Shown here: positions 46,455-56,360 of the stretch, in pieces
How positions within the stretch are numbered: position 1 is the first letter of the stretch
Layout: every line of letters begins with the position of its first letter
NCBI RefSeq assembly: GCF_021295095.1
Contig: NZ_JAJLQX010000005.1
Span: forward strand, 62,001 to 126,000
From: Phocaeicola oris
GTDB taxonomy: Bacteria > Bacteroidota > Bacteroidia > Bacteroidales > Bacteroidaceae
Direction of reading: 5' to 3'
Length of the DNA: 64,000 bases
The notes under the pieces: model-generated
The model's input: only the letters and a program-made list of their open reading frames with translations
What the model was told of the DNA's origin: nothing
Database searches by the model: none
Translations under genes and position numbers: made by a program

Positions 46455-49400
46455 TTACTTCAAGAATAAAGACTGAATAAGTTCAAAGTCATTATCCGGA
46501 CGAGAAGACTGCCATACAGGAACTTCTTTTGGATTTTTATACTTGCTCACCAAACTCTTAGCCTTTTCTGTATCTCCTTTATAGATAGCTTCACAACACT
46601 GAGCAACAACATCGTTAGAATACTTCATTACCCAACCGTTAACCATCTCTTCGGCGGCGGCAGCATTTCCCTGAGCCTTCAATGCTAAAGCATCCAACAA
46701 ATTAGCCGATTTGAAATAAGAAGCATTCACCCCATTATTCGGCACTTCCTTATAAAGTGCCTGAGCTTTCTCCTTATTGCCCATCTTAACCTGAGCTTCG
46801 GCAGCAAGGAAAGTCTCCAAACGAGTATCATTGAACTTATCGTATGGCTTTCCGACACCTAAATTTTCCGGCCAAACACCGGCAGCGTCCACTTCTTTAA
46901 GAGCTTTAGCAGCATTTCCCGTATTCATGTAATGGACGGCCTTGTTCAAATGAGCAGTACGATATACGACACGACCTTCCGAAGCGCCCTCGTTAGGCAA
47001 AACAGTCAGGTTGTTCAACAAAGAAAGACACTTATCGTTTTGCCCTTCATTACACAAAACCTTAGCATACTTCAAGCCAAGGATGTAATTATCCGGATAA
47101 AGTTTCATATACTTCTTCCCAACAATATCAGCGTTCTTCCAATCTTTAACGTCGGAATAGTAATTAACCAAAGCTAATCCTGTACGCCAAGATTTCTGCA
47201 TTTGCTCTGCTCGTTTCAAATCAGCCAATTTAGCATCACCCTCTTCTAAGGAAGCACGAGTCAAATAGAATGAAGCATCATCGGCATTATTAATTCCACT
47301 GAAGATTTTCCGAGCAATTTCTTTCTGCTGCTTACCCCAATAAATCAGCGCACAATAATAGTCAATCTTCCAATTGCTCTTCTTTTCCTTAGCCCATTCC
47401 AACGCTTTTAATGTAGAAGCACGGTGCGGGAACACCATATCAGGAGATTCATTATTAGCTTTCTCTACCAAAGCCAAAGCATCAGACGCCTTTCCTGTCC
47501 GATCTAACAGATAAGCACGTTTATAATTTGCAATAGGATAAGAATCTATCATACCAAGCAACTCGATAGCATCTTCATAATCCTTAATACTTTCATATTG
47601 GTTGGCTATCTCTACATAAACTTCATTATTCAACTCATTGCGAATAGCAGAAGTAAAATCAGACTTATTAATTATTCCGGCTTTATAAGCCTCGAAACGA
47701 ACCGGATGATACAGCGGATCATCCTCTAACACTTTATTAATAAGCTCTTTTGCCTTATCAGATGCATTCGTTTTCCTATAAATTGTCATCAACAAACGCA
47801 AAGAACTAAGGTTATGAGTATTAAAATCTAAAGATCGTTCTGCAAAATGCCGAGCTTTTAAATAATCAGCTTCAGCATAAAACATTTCGGCCAGCTTCTC
47901 ATAAGCAGCACTACAAACTTCCGCAGAACGGGATGCGATAGAGAAACCATCCTTTGCATCAACGATATTGCCTAATATTTGATTATTAAGTCCATACAAA
48001 TAGTTTACTTTACCATCGTAGGTATTGATTGCCAGCGCCCTCTTACAAAGTTCGAGAGACTCGTTATATCTTCCCTCGTGATAATAAACAGTTGCCAAGC
48101 TATAAAGAGCCGGCATAAAGTTAGCGTCCTTTTCCAAACATTTCTTCAGATGGCTTTCGGCTGCATTATAATACTTCTGGTTCAACTCCTGATCACCTTG
48201 AGTATAAAACCCGTAAACAGAATTCCAATCAAAATCCTTCGGAGTAACTTTTGGCCGATTAGTAATATTATCACTCATCACTTCAGAATATTCCAACAAA
48301 TGATTACCAATCTTAATCTTTAATGTCCCTTCATTCTGTAAAGAGCCGGTTAAAGGTAACATCTCTTCCCAAACTTTCAAGACTTCTGTTTGCAAAGGAA
48401 AAGTCTTAACCAACTTATCACCATCATAAACATATAATTCCGTATTCAACTTTTGTAATGGAGAGAATCTTATTATCAACTGCCCGTTCTCACGAGTTAC
48501 ATTTAGCGCGCCATAGTTATTGGCTTTCAAAACATTTCCAATTTTCTCAACCGGAAACCAATATTCTGTCCACCGATCTGTTCCCTGTGGAACAAAGTAA
48601 GTATGTTTATATGGAGTATAAGCACTATTAGCGGCAGGCTGATTAAACATTCTTCCTGCTTGAAGTTCAATATATTGTCCGTGTCCATCCGTTAGCAAAT
48701 CCTCCCAAATAGCACCCGAACGAGCTGTACCCCATAAAAATATTTTCATTCCCAATTTATCGGCATAATCAGCATAATGTATCGATCCATAGTCTTTATC
48801 ATGATAATAAACACCATAGAAATCATTATACTTTCCTAAGACATGATAAGAAACCGAAGGACCCTGATTATTTCCCTCGTAAGTACCAATATTATGACCG
48901 TCCTCGTCATAAGGATATGAATGAAGTTCTCCGCCGTGGCCAATATAATGGGTACCCGGATAAGTAAATTCAGCCTTCCCCTGAGAAGGATAACCAGCAT
49001 TCATCCACTGATAATATGGTTCATCCATATCTGAGCTATTATGCCAAACCACATTGGTTGTGAAAAAAGCCTTATCAGCCGGAACATTCACCTCCACTGT
49101 CCACCATGTATGTGTCACCCACTCATACGAAGATACATAACAGCTGGCACTGCCATCCGATTTTTGTTTCGTAACGTAATCAACCGGCGTAGCTGTAGAA
49201 GGCACGTGTCCGATAACACCGAAATTAAACTCGATGCCACCCGAAGTCCAAGGCCCGCGCATCGCGATATTACGGAACTTCATGACATTATTTTTATAAA
49301 CAAACTCTTTTCCCGTTGTCTTATCAATGGCCCCCCAAATCTTACCCCCCACTTGAGGGAACACAGAAACCTTAATATAAGGATTCTCCAATTCAACCAC

Positions 49401-49601
49401 TTTCCAATTTTGTTCTACTCCCTTAACGGCATACCCGTCATAACGGAAATAAGGATAAATAAAATTTGAAGGTTCTGGTACAGGATTCGGATCAGAGAAA
49501 GGGTAAGTCTTAATAGACTCATTTACCTCTCTTACTGTCGCTTGTGAAAATCCTTGCATAGCAACTAAGACCAGACATAAAGTTAAAAAAATGCGTTTCA
49601 T
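46455..49601 (-). CDS. DUF5107 domain protein with TPR repeats
   Basis: 1,048 residues with a signal peptide (about 1-20). The N-terminal half is a galactose-mutarotase-like beta sandwich of DUF5107 type (VFPQVGGKIWGAIDKTTG, GGIEFNFGVIGH, HELQAGRMF-like IELQAGRMFNQ). The C-terminal half (about 480-1000) is tetratricopeptide-like helices (ALYSLATVYYHEGRYNESL). Proteins of this build accompany glycan-degradation loci, and some related domains are glycosidases. An enzymatic role cannot be shown here. It starts 12 bases after the upstream DUF6067-like gene. Confidence 0.75.
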   Translation of the reverse strand: MKRIFLTLCLVLVAMQGFSQATVREVNESIKTYPFSDPNPVPEPSNFIYPYFRYDGYAVKGVEQNWKVVELENPYIKVSVFPQVGGKIWGAIDKTTGKEFVYKNNVMKFRNIAMRGPWTSGGIEFNFGVIGHVPSTATPVDYVTKQKSDGSASCYVSSYEWVTHTWWTVEVNVPADKAFFTTNVVWHNSSDMDEPYYQWMNAGYPSQGKAEFTYPGTHYIGHGGELHSYPYDEDGHNIGTYEGNNQGPSVSYHVLGKYNDFYGVYYHDKDYGSIHYADYADKLGMKIFLWGTARSGAIWEDLLTDGHGQYIELQAGRMFNQPAANSAYTPYKHTYFVPQGTDRWTEYWFPVEKIGNVLKANNYGALNVTRENGQLIIRFSPLQKLNTELYVYDGDKLVKTFPLQTEVLKVWEEMLPLTGSLQNEGTLKIKIGNHLLEYSEVMSDNITNRPKVTPKDFDWNSVYGFYTQGDQELNQKYYNAAESHLKKCLEKDANFMPALYSLATVYYHEGRYNESLELCKRALAINTYDGKVNYLYGLNNQILGNIVDAKDGFSIASRSAEVCSAAYEKLAEMFYAEADYLKARHFAERSLDFNTHNLSSLRLLMTIYRKTNASDKAKELINKVLEDDPLYHPVRFEAYKAGIINKSDFTSAIRNELNNEVYVEIANQYESIKDYEDAIELLGMIDSYPIANYKRAYLLDRTGKASDALALVEKANNESPDMVFPHRASTLKALEWAKEKKSNWKIDYYCALIYWGKQQKEIARKIFSGINNADDASFYLTRASLEEGDAKLADLKRAEQMQKSWRTGLALVNYYSDVKDWKNADIVGKKYMKLYPDNYILGLKYAKVLCNEGQNDKCLSLLNNLTVLPNEGASEGRVVYRTAHLNKAVHYMNTGNAAKALKEVDAAGVWPENLGVGKPYDKFNDTRLETFLAAEAQVKMGNKEKAQALYKEVPNNGVNASYFKSANLLDALALKAQGNAAAAEEMVNGWVMKYSNDVVAQCCEAIYKGDTEKAKSLVSKYKNPKEVPVWQSSRPDNDFELIQSLFLK

Positions 49602-49613
49602 GATATATTAAAT

Positions 49614-52595
49614 TTATTCAATTATAATCAGATACCCTTTACCTTTCGGAACATTAATAGAATCACCAACATTCCAAGTTGCCTCATTCTGAAACAAATC
49701 AACTTTTGGAGCATGCAACTTTACCTTTAGCGGATCAAGTCCTAATGCCTTCCAATCAATATCCAAGGTAATAGTTTCCCCTTCCTCTGCCCAAGTAGCA
49801 ATAGAAACTAATGTTTTTTTACCTTTCTGACGATAAATAGTAGCTAAAGTCTTATTACTATTAGTTTTCACCGGATTATCTTTTACCCAATAACCAATCA
49901 TTTCACTATGTTCTATTTCAAATTCATCCCAAATTTTCCAGATTGGACGATTATCCACACCTTCAGTCCACGGCATACGGGCAGTCATGCCATAGAGCAT
50001 ACCTCTCCATTTGTTTCCGCCATCCTGAAGCATTTCTCCCATTGTTCCCCAAGGAATACCTGAAACTTCAATAAGATAAAACTCAGGATTGAAATTATAA
50101 TCGAAGTATTCTCCAAACCAAATACGATCTAAATATGGCATGTGCTCCAAATAAAGATTTGCGCTGTTGGCAAATCCGTCCGATTTATTATATTGATTCG
50201 CAGAGTGCAAGTCGATCATTGCACTCGGATTTGTTCTATTCAGTATTTTACGAACACGCTTCATTGACATACGATCGAAAGCTAAATCATCAATATATAA
50301 ACCATCTATACCCACATTCTTAACTAACCAGTCGAGTCCTTCCATATAGTAATTATGCCAACGAGAAACACCTGTTGTTACGATAGCAGCATCTTTTAAC
50401 TCAGGAACAAACCAAGCTCCAATATAGTCCTGATCATAATGTTCCTGTAACCATGAAAAACCTCCACCTTTTCCTTTAGAGAAAATCTCATCTCCCAAGC
50501 TGCGGAGAACAAATATTTCTGCACAGCTATTAGACAATTCACGGACTGTATTATAAATTTTCACCTTTATATTGCGTGCGTGTGCTCCATCAATGTATGC
50601 CTTCATCTCCTTCGCACGGAGGAACGGATAATTAATAAACGGATTAATAGGTGTTGCGTGATGGACATTTATAACATTAGCGCCAAACTCCTCAACTTTA
50701 TCAATAAATTCATACTTATGATAGAAACGGTCTTTAAAATGCTTAGCTGTATCAATCGTACGAAAAGGAGTCACTAAGATATTAAAATAGTAATAAAGAC
50801 GGTCGCCCTTCTTAACCTCACGTGTTCCGGAATAAGCTGTAATCACACCCTTATTCAAATTAATGCCACCTTTTCCATTGTTATACCATGAAACGGGCAT
50901 AACCAATGGCTGCTGGTGATAAAAATTCGTATTCAATGGACGACGGTAATTATTATCATAGAAACGAAGCTGCAATCCGGCATTCACAGAACCCGCCCAA
51001 ATTGCATCCTGATTTTTCTCAATATCCCATTTCCATTTTAAATCATTTGGACAATAACCACCTTTCTCTCCTAAGCCCATCATATATTCTGCAAGTCCGG
51101 GAGTTAAAGATGCCTTTAAAAGAATATCATTAACCTTACCATCTTTACGTGCAACCAAAGTAATTTTATAAGTTATATTACCATCCGATTCCAATTCCCC
51201 ATCTAACTGCATCAAAAACTGGTCATTCTGATTGAGTGCAGTCCATTCTATGGCAGCCGGCTTATGCTTTACTATTTCGAAATCCAAGTTTTCCCAATTT
51301 CCTCCATCTGCCTGTAAATCCATAGGAGAAGCTAAAATAGGTTTACCTTCCTGCCCAATCTCTGTCATTGTTTCTTTAAAATAGCTCGTTATAGAAGCAG
51401 GCAATCCATTGTCAGATAATTGAATGTCTCGGCCAAGAATAGAAAATTTCTTTCCTTTAAAAGAAATGGGAGTATAAGGAGCAATCACTTCATTATCAAA
51501 CCCAATAGAAGAGTTCAACCAACGAAGGCGAGTCATTCGCTCCGGTTCATTGTCTCCGTGATTAGCAATAACATTATTCGAAACATTTATTTTCACTTTG
51601 ACCGTCTTAACCTCCGCATTAGCAGAAGAAACCGTAACAGTTCCCTCATAAGTTCCTGTTGATATCTGTTCTGGTATCATGGTACCCATCCATAAAGCCT
51701 GAACTTTTCCTTTCTCAACGGAACAATTCTTTTCAAAAACTGTTCCTGTCACATCTATGCCTCCGGTATTAAAACAAATAAAAGAAGAAGCTGGCAATTG
51801 TTCTCCTGTTTTTGAATTAACAAAAGAAGAAAAATCCACTTTCAACTTATTTACTGCATCTCGAACAGCCCAAACACCAAATTGGAAAGTATAGTATTCT
51901 CCCTTATCAGCTTTACCTTCAAAAGAATCGTGATGGTTGTCCTTAATCCATTTATAAGGGATATCCATAGTCATACGAATCGGATTCATACGATCTTCTG
52001 TAAACAGAATATATTTACCTTTTGGTTGTGAAGCCAATAATTTCTTTTTCTCAGCCGCTGTAGCAATAATTTCCATTGGATAAAAACTATTGAACTTATT
52101 AATAGCTTGGTACTGCACGAGACGAGCTACAGGTAATTTGGGAGCATTCTTACCGGTTAAATAATTTTTTTTCAACCATGAAACATCAGCAGTATCCTCA
52201 AACGGGGGATATTTAACTGTCGGATAATATTTACTTCCGCTCGTTACATTCTTTAAATAGTAAATATAATATTCTCCTGGAACAGTCTGTGGCTGGAAAG
52301 CTATTTCTCCTTTCTCCTGATTAACAGTAAAACGGGCTACATTGGTAATACGTTTTCCCGTTGTTGCATCAACAACAATAATATTCTTCTGATCGGGATT
52401 AGCATCACGGCGACGCCATTCCAAATTTGCCAAAACGACATCTAAAGACTTATCAACTGCAACTACTACTCTATGGTTTCCTAAAGAATCAGCATTCCAA
52501 GTTCCTGTCCCATACAAATCTTCAGTCGGAACAGTCTGAGCCGACACGATAGTTAATGGAAATAGAATAAAGAATGCAATAACGTACTTTTTCAT
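49614..52595 (-). CDS. Secreted putative glycoside hydrolase (DUF6067-like)
   Basis: 993 residues with a signal peptide (about 1-19). Beta-rich N-terminal half with RMTRLRWLNSSIGFDNEVIA, then a TIM-barrel part with VINVHHATPINPF, GIDGLYIDDLAFDRMSM (acidic pair near the end of a strand, possible catalytic site) and a C-terminal beta domain. The arrangement matches the DUF6067/glycoside-hydrolase-domain family of Bacteroidetes, whose substrates are undefined. It is flanked by a sulfotransferase gene and the TPR gene, with gaps of 15 and 12 bases. Confidence 0.7.
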   Translation of the reverse strand: MKKYVIAFFILFPLTIVSAQTVPTEDLYGTGTWNADSLGNHRVVVAVDKSLDVVLANLEWRRRDANPDQKNIIVVDATTGKRITNVARFTVNQEKGEIAFQPQTVPGEYYIYYLKNVTSGSKYYPTVKYPPFEDTADVSWLKKNYLTGKNAPKLPVARLVQYQAINKFNSFYPMEIIATAAEKKKLLASQPKGKYILFTEDRMNPIRMTMDIPYKWIKDNHHDSFEGKADKGEYYTFQFGVWAVRDAVNKLKVDFSSFVNSKTGEQLPASSFICFNTGGIDVTGTVFEKNCSVEKGKVQALWMGTMIPEQISTGTYEGTVTVSSANAEVKTVKVKINVSNNVIANHGDNEPERMTRLRWLNSSIGFDNEVIAPYTPISFKGKKFSILGRDIQLSDNGLPASITSYFKETMTEIGQEGKPILASPMDLQADGGNWENLDFEIVKHKPAAIEWTALNQNDQFLMQLDGELESDGNITYKITLVARKDGKVNDILLKASLTPGLAEYMMGLGEKGGYCPNDLKWKWDIEKNQDAIWAGSVNAGLQLRFYDNNYRRPLNTNFYHQQPLVMPVSWYNNGKGGINLNKGVITAYSGTREVKKGDRLYYYFNILVTPFRTIDTAKHFKDRFYHKYEFIDKVEEFGANVINVHHATPINPFINYPFLRAKEMKAYIDGAHARNIKVKIYNTVRELSNSCAEIFVLRSLGDEIFSKGKGGGFSWLQEHYDQDYIGAWFVPELKDAAIVTTGVSRWHNYYMEGLDWLVKNVGIDGLYIDDLAFDRMSMKRVRKILNRTNPSAMIDLHSANQYNKSDGFANSANLYLEHMPYLDRIWFGEYFDYNFNPEFYLIEVSGIPWGTMGEMLQDGGNKWRGMLYGMTARMPWTEGVDNRPIWKIWDEFEIEHSEMIGYWVKDNPVKTNSNKTLATIYRQKGKKTLVSIATWAEEGETITLDIDWKALGLDPLKVKLHAPKVDLFQNEATWNVGDSINVPKGKGYLIIIE

Positions 52596-52610
52596 ATCAT
52601 TTATATATTA

Positions 52611-53627
52611 TTACTTATCATTATAATTACGTATTCTTTCCAACAGTTCCATCTGAGGACGTCGCTTTTCAATATCTCCCGGATCAACTTTTTCCATTTT
52701 AAACTTTCTCTTCAACCTATCATTCTCCTCCATAAACAACGTAATTTCATCCTCTGAAAAAGAACAAAGTTTATCAGAATCAGTATAAAGCTCATACCCA
52801 AGTTCTTTCAATACATTACCTGCTACAGATTCAAAAATACAAATATCATTAGGAGACATCTCTTTCAAAAACTTCTTACTATTATTCTTCAAAACAGGTT
52901 TGATGACATTCTGCCACATTTTACCAGCTATAGCCGTATGCTTCGACTCTGATGATTTATAGTAGTCCATGACTTTATTAGTATACAAAACACCTAACTT
53001 TTGGCATAAACTTCTCACAGTTCCTTCCGGATCAACTATTAATTCTTCATAACTTAAACTTATAAATCGCTTCGCTGGAACAATAGAACGCACAGCCAAA
53101 GCCGCTTCCTGATCTTTTTTCCAAACATTAGCCAAAGCATAGATATGTTTTTCCCCCACAATTGCTTTTTGGAAAGAAAGAGCTACATCTCGCCCATCAC
53201 GATACAAATATAAATAAAAAGGATGAATTCCTGCATCTTCCATGGCCTTTGCATAATAAGAATTTTTCATACTCTTACATAACCAATGTGTTGCATGAGT
53301 TTGAATAGCTGCTGTTTTGTAAATAATATGAAAGACATCGAACAAAGTAGGATGTTCACATTCTTTCAATACATTTTCCGTATTTAAAATAACCCCTTCC
53401 CATGGAACAGGATTAATACACACTAATTCACATACATCTTCAACTAAATTATGAAAATTATTTTTATCTGATAAATCGCCATACTTAGGAAGTAAAGGTA
53501 AAAAACGTTGAAGTATATGTGGTGGATGCGGAGCAACTATTTCATCAATAGCGTCAAGCATCACCCTTAATAAATTAGAACCCGACCGTTGGGTTCCAAT
53601 CATTTGTATTCCAATAATATCATCCAT
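52611..53627 (-). CDS. PAPS-dependent sulfotransferase family protein
   Basis: About 338 residues from ATG 53627, 2 bases after the chrA stop. The cofactor motifs are GTQRSGSNLL (5'-phosphosulfate loop, about 11-20) and YRDGRDVALSF (3'-phosphate site, about 142-152). No signal peptide, so it acts in the cytoplasm on an unknown acceptor such as a sugar, lipid or phenol. A charged C-terminal coil follows the domain. No PAPS synthesis genes are visible nearby. Its place in a SusCD-led operon is unusual. Confidence 0.85.
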   Translation of the reverse strand: MDDIIGIQMIGTQRSGSNLLRVMLDAIDEIVAPHPPHILQRFLPLLPKYGDLSDKNNFHNLVEDVCELVCINPVPWEGVILNTENVLKECEHPTLFDVFHIIYKTAAIQTHATHWLCKSMKNSYYAKAMEDAGIHPFYLYLYRDGRDVALSFQKAIVGEKHIYALANVWKKDQEAALAVRSIVPAKRFISLSYEELIVDPEGTVRSLCQKLGVLYTNKVMDYYKSSESKHTAIAGKMWQNVIKPVLKNNSKKFLKEMSPNDICIFESVAGNVLKELGYELYTDSDKLCSFSEDEITLFMEENDRLKRKFKMEKVDPGDIEKRRPQMELLERIRNYNDK

Positions 53628-53629
53628 AA

Positions 53630-54802
53630 TCAAAATAATAATAAACCTGCAATACCTGATCCGAGAATCAAATAAACAGGACTCATCTTGAACTTATATG
53701 TAACTATCAGATAAATAGCAAGTAATGCAAAGGTTGGAATAGAAAAGTCCATTGTTTTACCTATAGTAAAAGTAGAAGCAAAAATCATTCCAATGACGGA
53801 TGCACGCACTCCTTTCATTATTGCCTTTACTGCAGATAACTTAGTTAAAGGCATAAAGAAACGGGCACAAATAACCGTTAAGACTGCCGGAGGAGTAAAC
53901 ATTGCAATCGTTGCCATTAATGCTCCTAAAAATCCTGCCACCTTATAACCAATAAAAGCAGAAGTAATAAAGATTGGTCCAGGTGTAACTTGTCCTATGG
54001 CTATTCCATCAGCAAACTGACTATCTGTTAACCAACCAAGATTCCCAACAAATAATTCTCTTAATGTAGGAATAACAACATAACCACCACCAAAAAGAGT
54101 TAGGCTGGACCCACCAAAAATAGAAACTATCTTTATCAGATTGGGACTACTATTCATGGCCCCACCTACAAAAACTAAAGAGAGAAAGGAAACAATGATC
54201 GAAAAAAAAGCAAAAATGGGATTTTTGCTTATATGAAAATCAATATCAGAATTTAATATAGGCTTATTTTCCCTGAATAAGAAATAGCCTATTAAACCAC
54301 TTAAAACTATTATAGCAAATGTGAGCCAAAAGCCTCCAACTAACACCAATAACAATGCAGATATTATCCCTATTACCCACTGCGAAGAAACTTTTAACTG
54401 CTTTTTAGCCATATTAAGAGCCACAGTAAAGATTAATGCAACTATCATAGGTAAAAAACCTTGAAAAATACTTTTTACTTGTGGAACATTACCATAATTA
54501 AAATAAAACCAGGATAAAAAGAGAACTAAGAAAAAGGATGGTATGATTATAGCAATGAAAGCTGCAAATGCTCCACTAAGTCCTTTTAAGCGATAACCAA
54601 CATAGGCAATAAGATTGACAGCCATAGGACCAGGAAGAACAGATACTAAGGAAATACCATCTAACAAATCCTCTTCTTTCATCTTCTTATCAATTTCCAC
54701 TATCTGCCTTTGAACTATAGCGATTAATGACATATAGCCACCAAAAGCTGTAGACCCCAATTTCAAGAAAGTCAGAAATATGTATAAGATGCCATTCTTC
54801 AT
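53630..54802 (-). CDS. chrA: ChrA-family anion (chromate/sulfate-type) transporter
   Basis: 390 residues with two homologous halves, each a CHR domain with a conserved FGGG(Y/M) and PGP motif: FGGYMSLIA with VLPGPMAVNLIAYVGY, and FGGGYVVIPTL with VTPGPIFITSAFIGYK. This is a bidomain ChrA of 10-12 membrane helices. Family members export chromate or take up related oxyanions. Between two sulfotransferase genes, sulfate or sulfonate movement is a reasonable alternative to chromate resistance. It starts 8 bases after the upstream gene. Confidence 0.85.
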   Translation of the reverse strand: MKNGILYIFLTFLKLGSTAFGGYMSLIAIVQRQIVEIDKKMKEEDLLDGISLVSVLPGPMAVNLIAYVGYRLKGLSGAFAAFIAIIIPSFFLVLFLSWFYFNYGNVPQVKSIFQGFLPMIVALIFTVALNMAKKQLKVSSQWVIGIISALLLVLVGGFWLTFAIIVLSGLIGYFLFRENKPILNSDIDFHISKNPIFAFFSIIVSFLSLVFVGGAMNSSPNLIKIVSIFGGSSLTLFGGGYVVIPTLRELFVGNLGWLTDSQFADGIAIGQVTPGPIFITSAFIGYKVAGFLGALMATIAMFTPPAVLTVICARFFMPLTKLSAVKAIMKGVRASVIGMIFASTFTIGKTMDFSIPTFALLAIYLIVTYKFKMSPVYLILGSGIAGLLLF

Positions 54803-54810
54803 CCGCTCTG

Positions 54811-56298
54811 TTATTTTATCTCAGTAAAATATCTGTTAAACAAATCTTGTGGGACATAAACAGCTCTATATGGGGCATAATACATTAAACTTTCCCATAA
54901 AATTTTTCCCGTACGGTCTGTAACCATTATAGAACCAGTCTTAGAGCTACACTGCAAAATATTTCCGTTAGGTAGCATGAATGCATTTCCCATTCTAGAA
55001 GTATATTTATCTTTCGAAAGCATTGCACTAAGAACTAGCTTCGCTGTTTTATTCTGTTCATCAATATGAAAGGACTTTGCCCCAGAACGTTCATCATATA
55101 ATCCGTTGTCAAAAAGCATTAAATCACCATTATTCATAATATATGGGCTATGCTGAAAAGAAAAATATGCAATACTATCCATCTTAAAATCTCCATTTCT
55201 TCCTAAACGCCATAATATCTTACCGCTGTTAGCATCTAATTTCCATATTTGGTCCTCTATAGGAGCAGAAATTAAATAGTTACCATCGCTATCAAAACAC
55301 AATCCATTTGCATGAAAACGATCATAACGATATTCTGCTATATATGGATCCTTGTCAATATCCCACACATCCCACAAAGACAATGTTTTTAAAACATTAC
55401 CTAAAGTATCTATAACCATTATACCATCTCCACCCAAGGTATCTGTTTCCAAGCAACCATTCACTTTAATAGAAGCTACTTTCTTTGGCCGATAAAGCGT
55501 ATGTATATGATTTTCTTTATCCATAAGAATATCATGATGAATAACTAGATAATCTTTTTCTTTTTCTACCGAATCTAAATTAAGCCTCCACATCAAATCA
55601 CCGGTAAGAGAAACTTCTGCCAAGCCAGTACCTCCGGCAAAGCCGATAGATCCTCTACGCATAGGTTTCTTATGCTCTTCTTTTCTAACTTCTTCCGGAG
55701 TCATTGGTTTGTCATCGATAACATCTCGTAAAGCCGGACGTAGCATGGCTAAAAAAGTTCCTCGTGGAGTAATAGATGCTGCTCTTACTCCTATATCTGC
55801 AATTTGCCAATACCAGCGGACTTCACCTTCTCCATCAATTAAGGCCATATAACCAGGCAAGCGTCCAAAACAAACTAATATATAACCATTTCCTAAAGCA
55901 GAACCATCGTGTGGTTTTTCCTTACTGAGCCAACGATTTATTAACCATGGAGATTGTTCTCTTGTTTTAAACGACAATTCTTTTGATTCTTCTTTAAACA
56001 AGCCATCTATAACAACCCTATATGTATATTCTGTATTAGCCTTTAATAATAATAAATCTAATTGCACCAATGTATCCGCAGGTGCAGTACGGGTCTTATA
56101 TGTTTTTCCTGTAGATTTCTCTTTATAAATAATGTAAACCGGTGCCGGTTTAGCCAATACGACTTCCACTTTATTATACATAGCTGTATTATGAGGTGAA
56201 GTAAGCGTAATTCGTTTAATAGTATTTCGGTTCAGATAATAATATCCAAATACTAAAGCAATAACTAATAATGATATAAGAACTATTGTTTTCTTCAT
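54811..56298 (-). CDS. Arylsulfate sulfotransferase (ASST) family
   Basis: 495 residues. N-terminal membrane anchor or uncleaved signal (about 3-21), a short beta domain with an EYTYRVVIDG strand (about 30-115), then a six-bladed-propeller-like region. Candidate catalytic histidines are in VIHHDILMD (254/255), RFHANGL (329) and FQHSPYI (383), the last followed by LMLFDNG as in ASST. ASST moves sulfate from one phenol to another in the periplasm without PAPS. It could instead act on sulfated sugars. It follows susD after a hairpin. Confidence 0.8.
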   Translation of the reverse strand: MKKTIVLISLLVIALVFGYYYLNRNTIKRITLTSPHNTAMYNKVEVVLAKPAPVYIIYKEKSTGKTYKTRTAPADTLVQLDLLLLKANTEYTYRVVIDGLFKEESKELSFKTREQSPWLINRWLSKEKPHDGSALGNGYILVCFGRLPGYMALIDGEGEVRWYWQIADIGVRAASITPRGTFLAMLRPALRDVIDDKPMTPEEVRKEEHKKPMRRGSIGFAGGTGLAEVSLTGDLMWRLNLDSVEKEKDYLVIHHDILMDKENHIHTLYRPKKVASIKVNGCLETDTLGGDGIMVIDTLGNVLKTLSLWDVWDIDKDPYIAEYRYDRFHANGLCFDSDGNYLISAPIEDQIWKLDANSGKILWRLGRNGDFKMDSIAYFSFQHSPYIMNNGDLMLFDNGLYDERSGAKSFHIDEQNKTAKLVLSAMLSKDKYTSRMGNAFMLPNGNILQCSSKTGSIMVTDRTGKILWESLMYYAPYRAVYVPQDLFNRYFTEIK

Positions 56299-56314
56299 CT
56301 GATTTTATAACAAT

Positions 56315-56347
56315 AAAGGGATACCTGTCAGTACAGGCATCCCTTTT
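56315..56347 (-). terminator. Intercistronic hairpin after susD
   Basis: Arms aaagggatacctgt and acaggcatccctttt around a 4-base loop, just past the susD stop. The T-run on the minus strand is short, so it may attenuate expression of the downstream sulfotransferase genes or protect the susCD message, not stop transcription completely. Confidence 0.5.
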
Positions 56348-56360
56348 TCATATTCAAAAA

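Noticed and set aside
53628-53633. TTG start for the PAPS-type sulfotransferase
   Set aside because: An ATG two codons downstream lies 2 bases after the chrA stop, a normal coupled arrangement.
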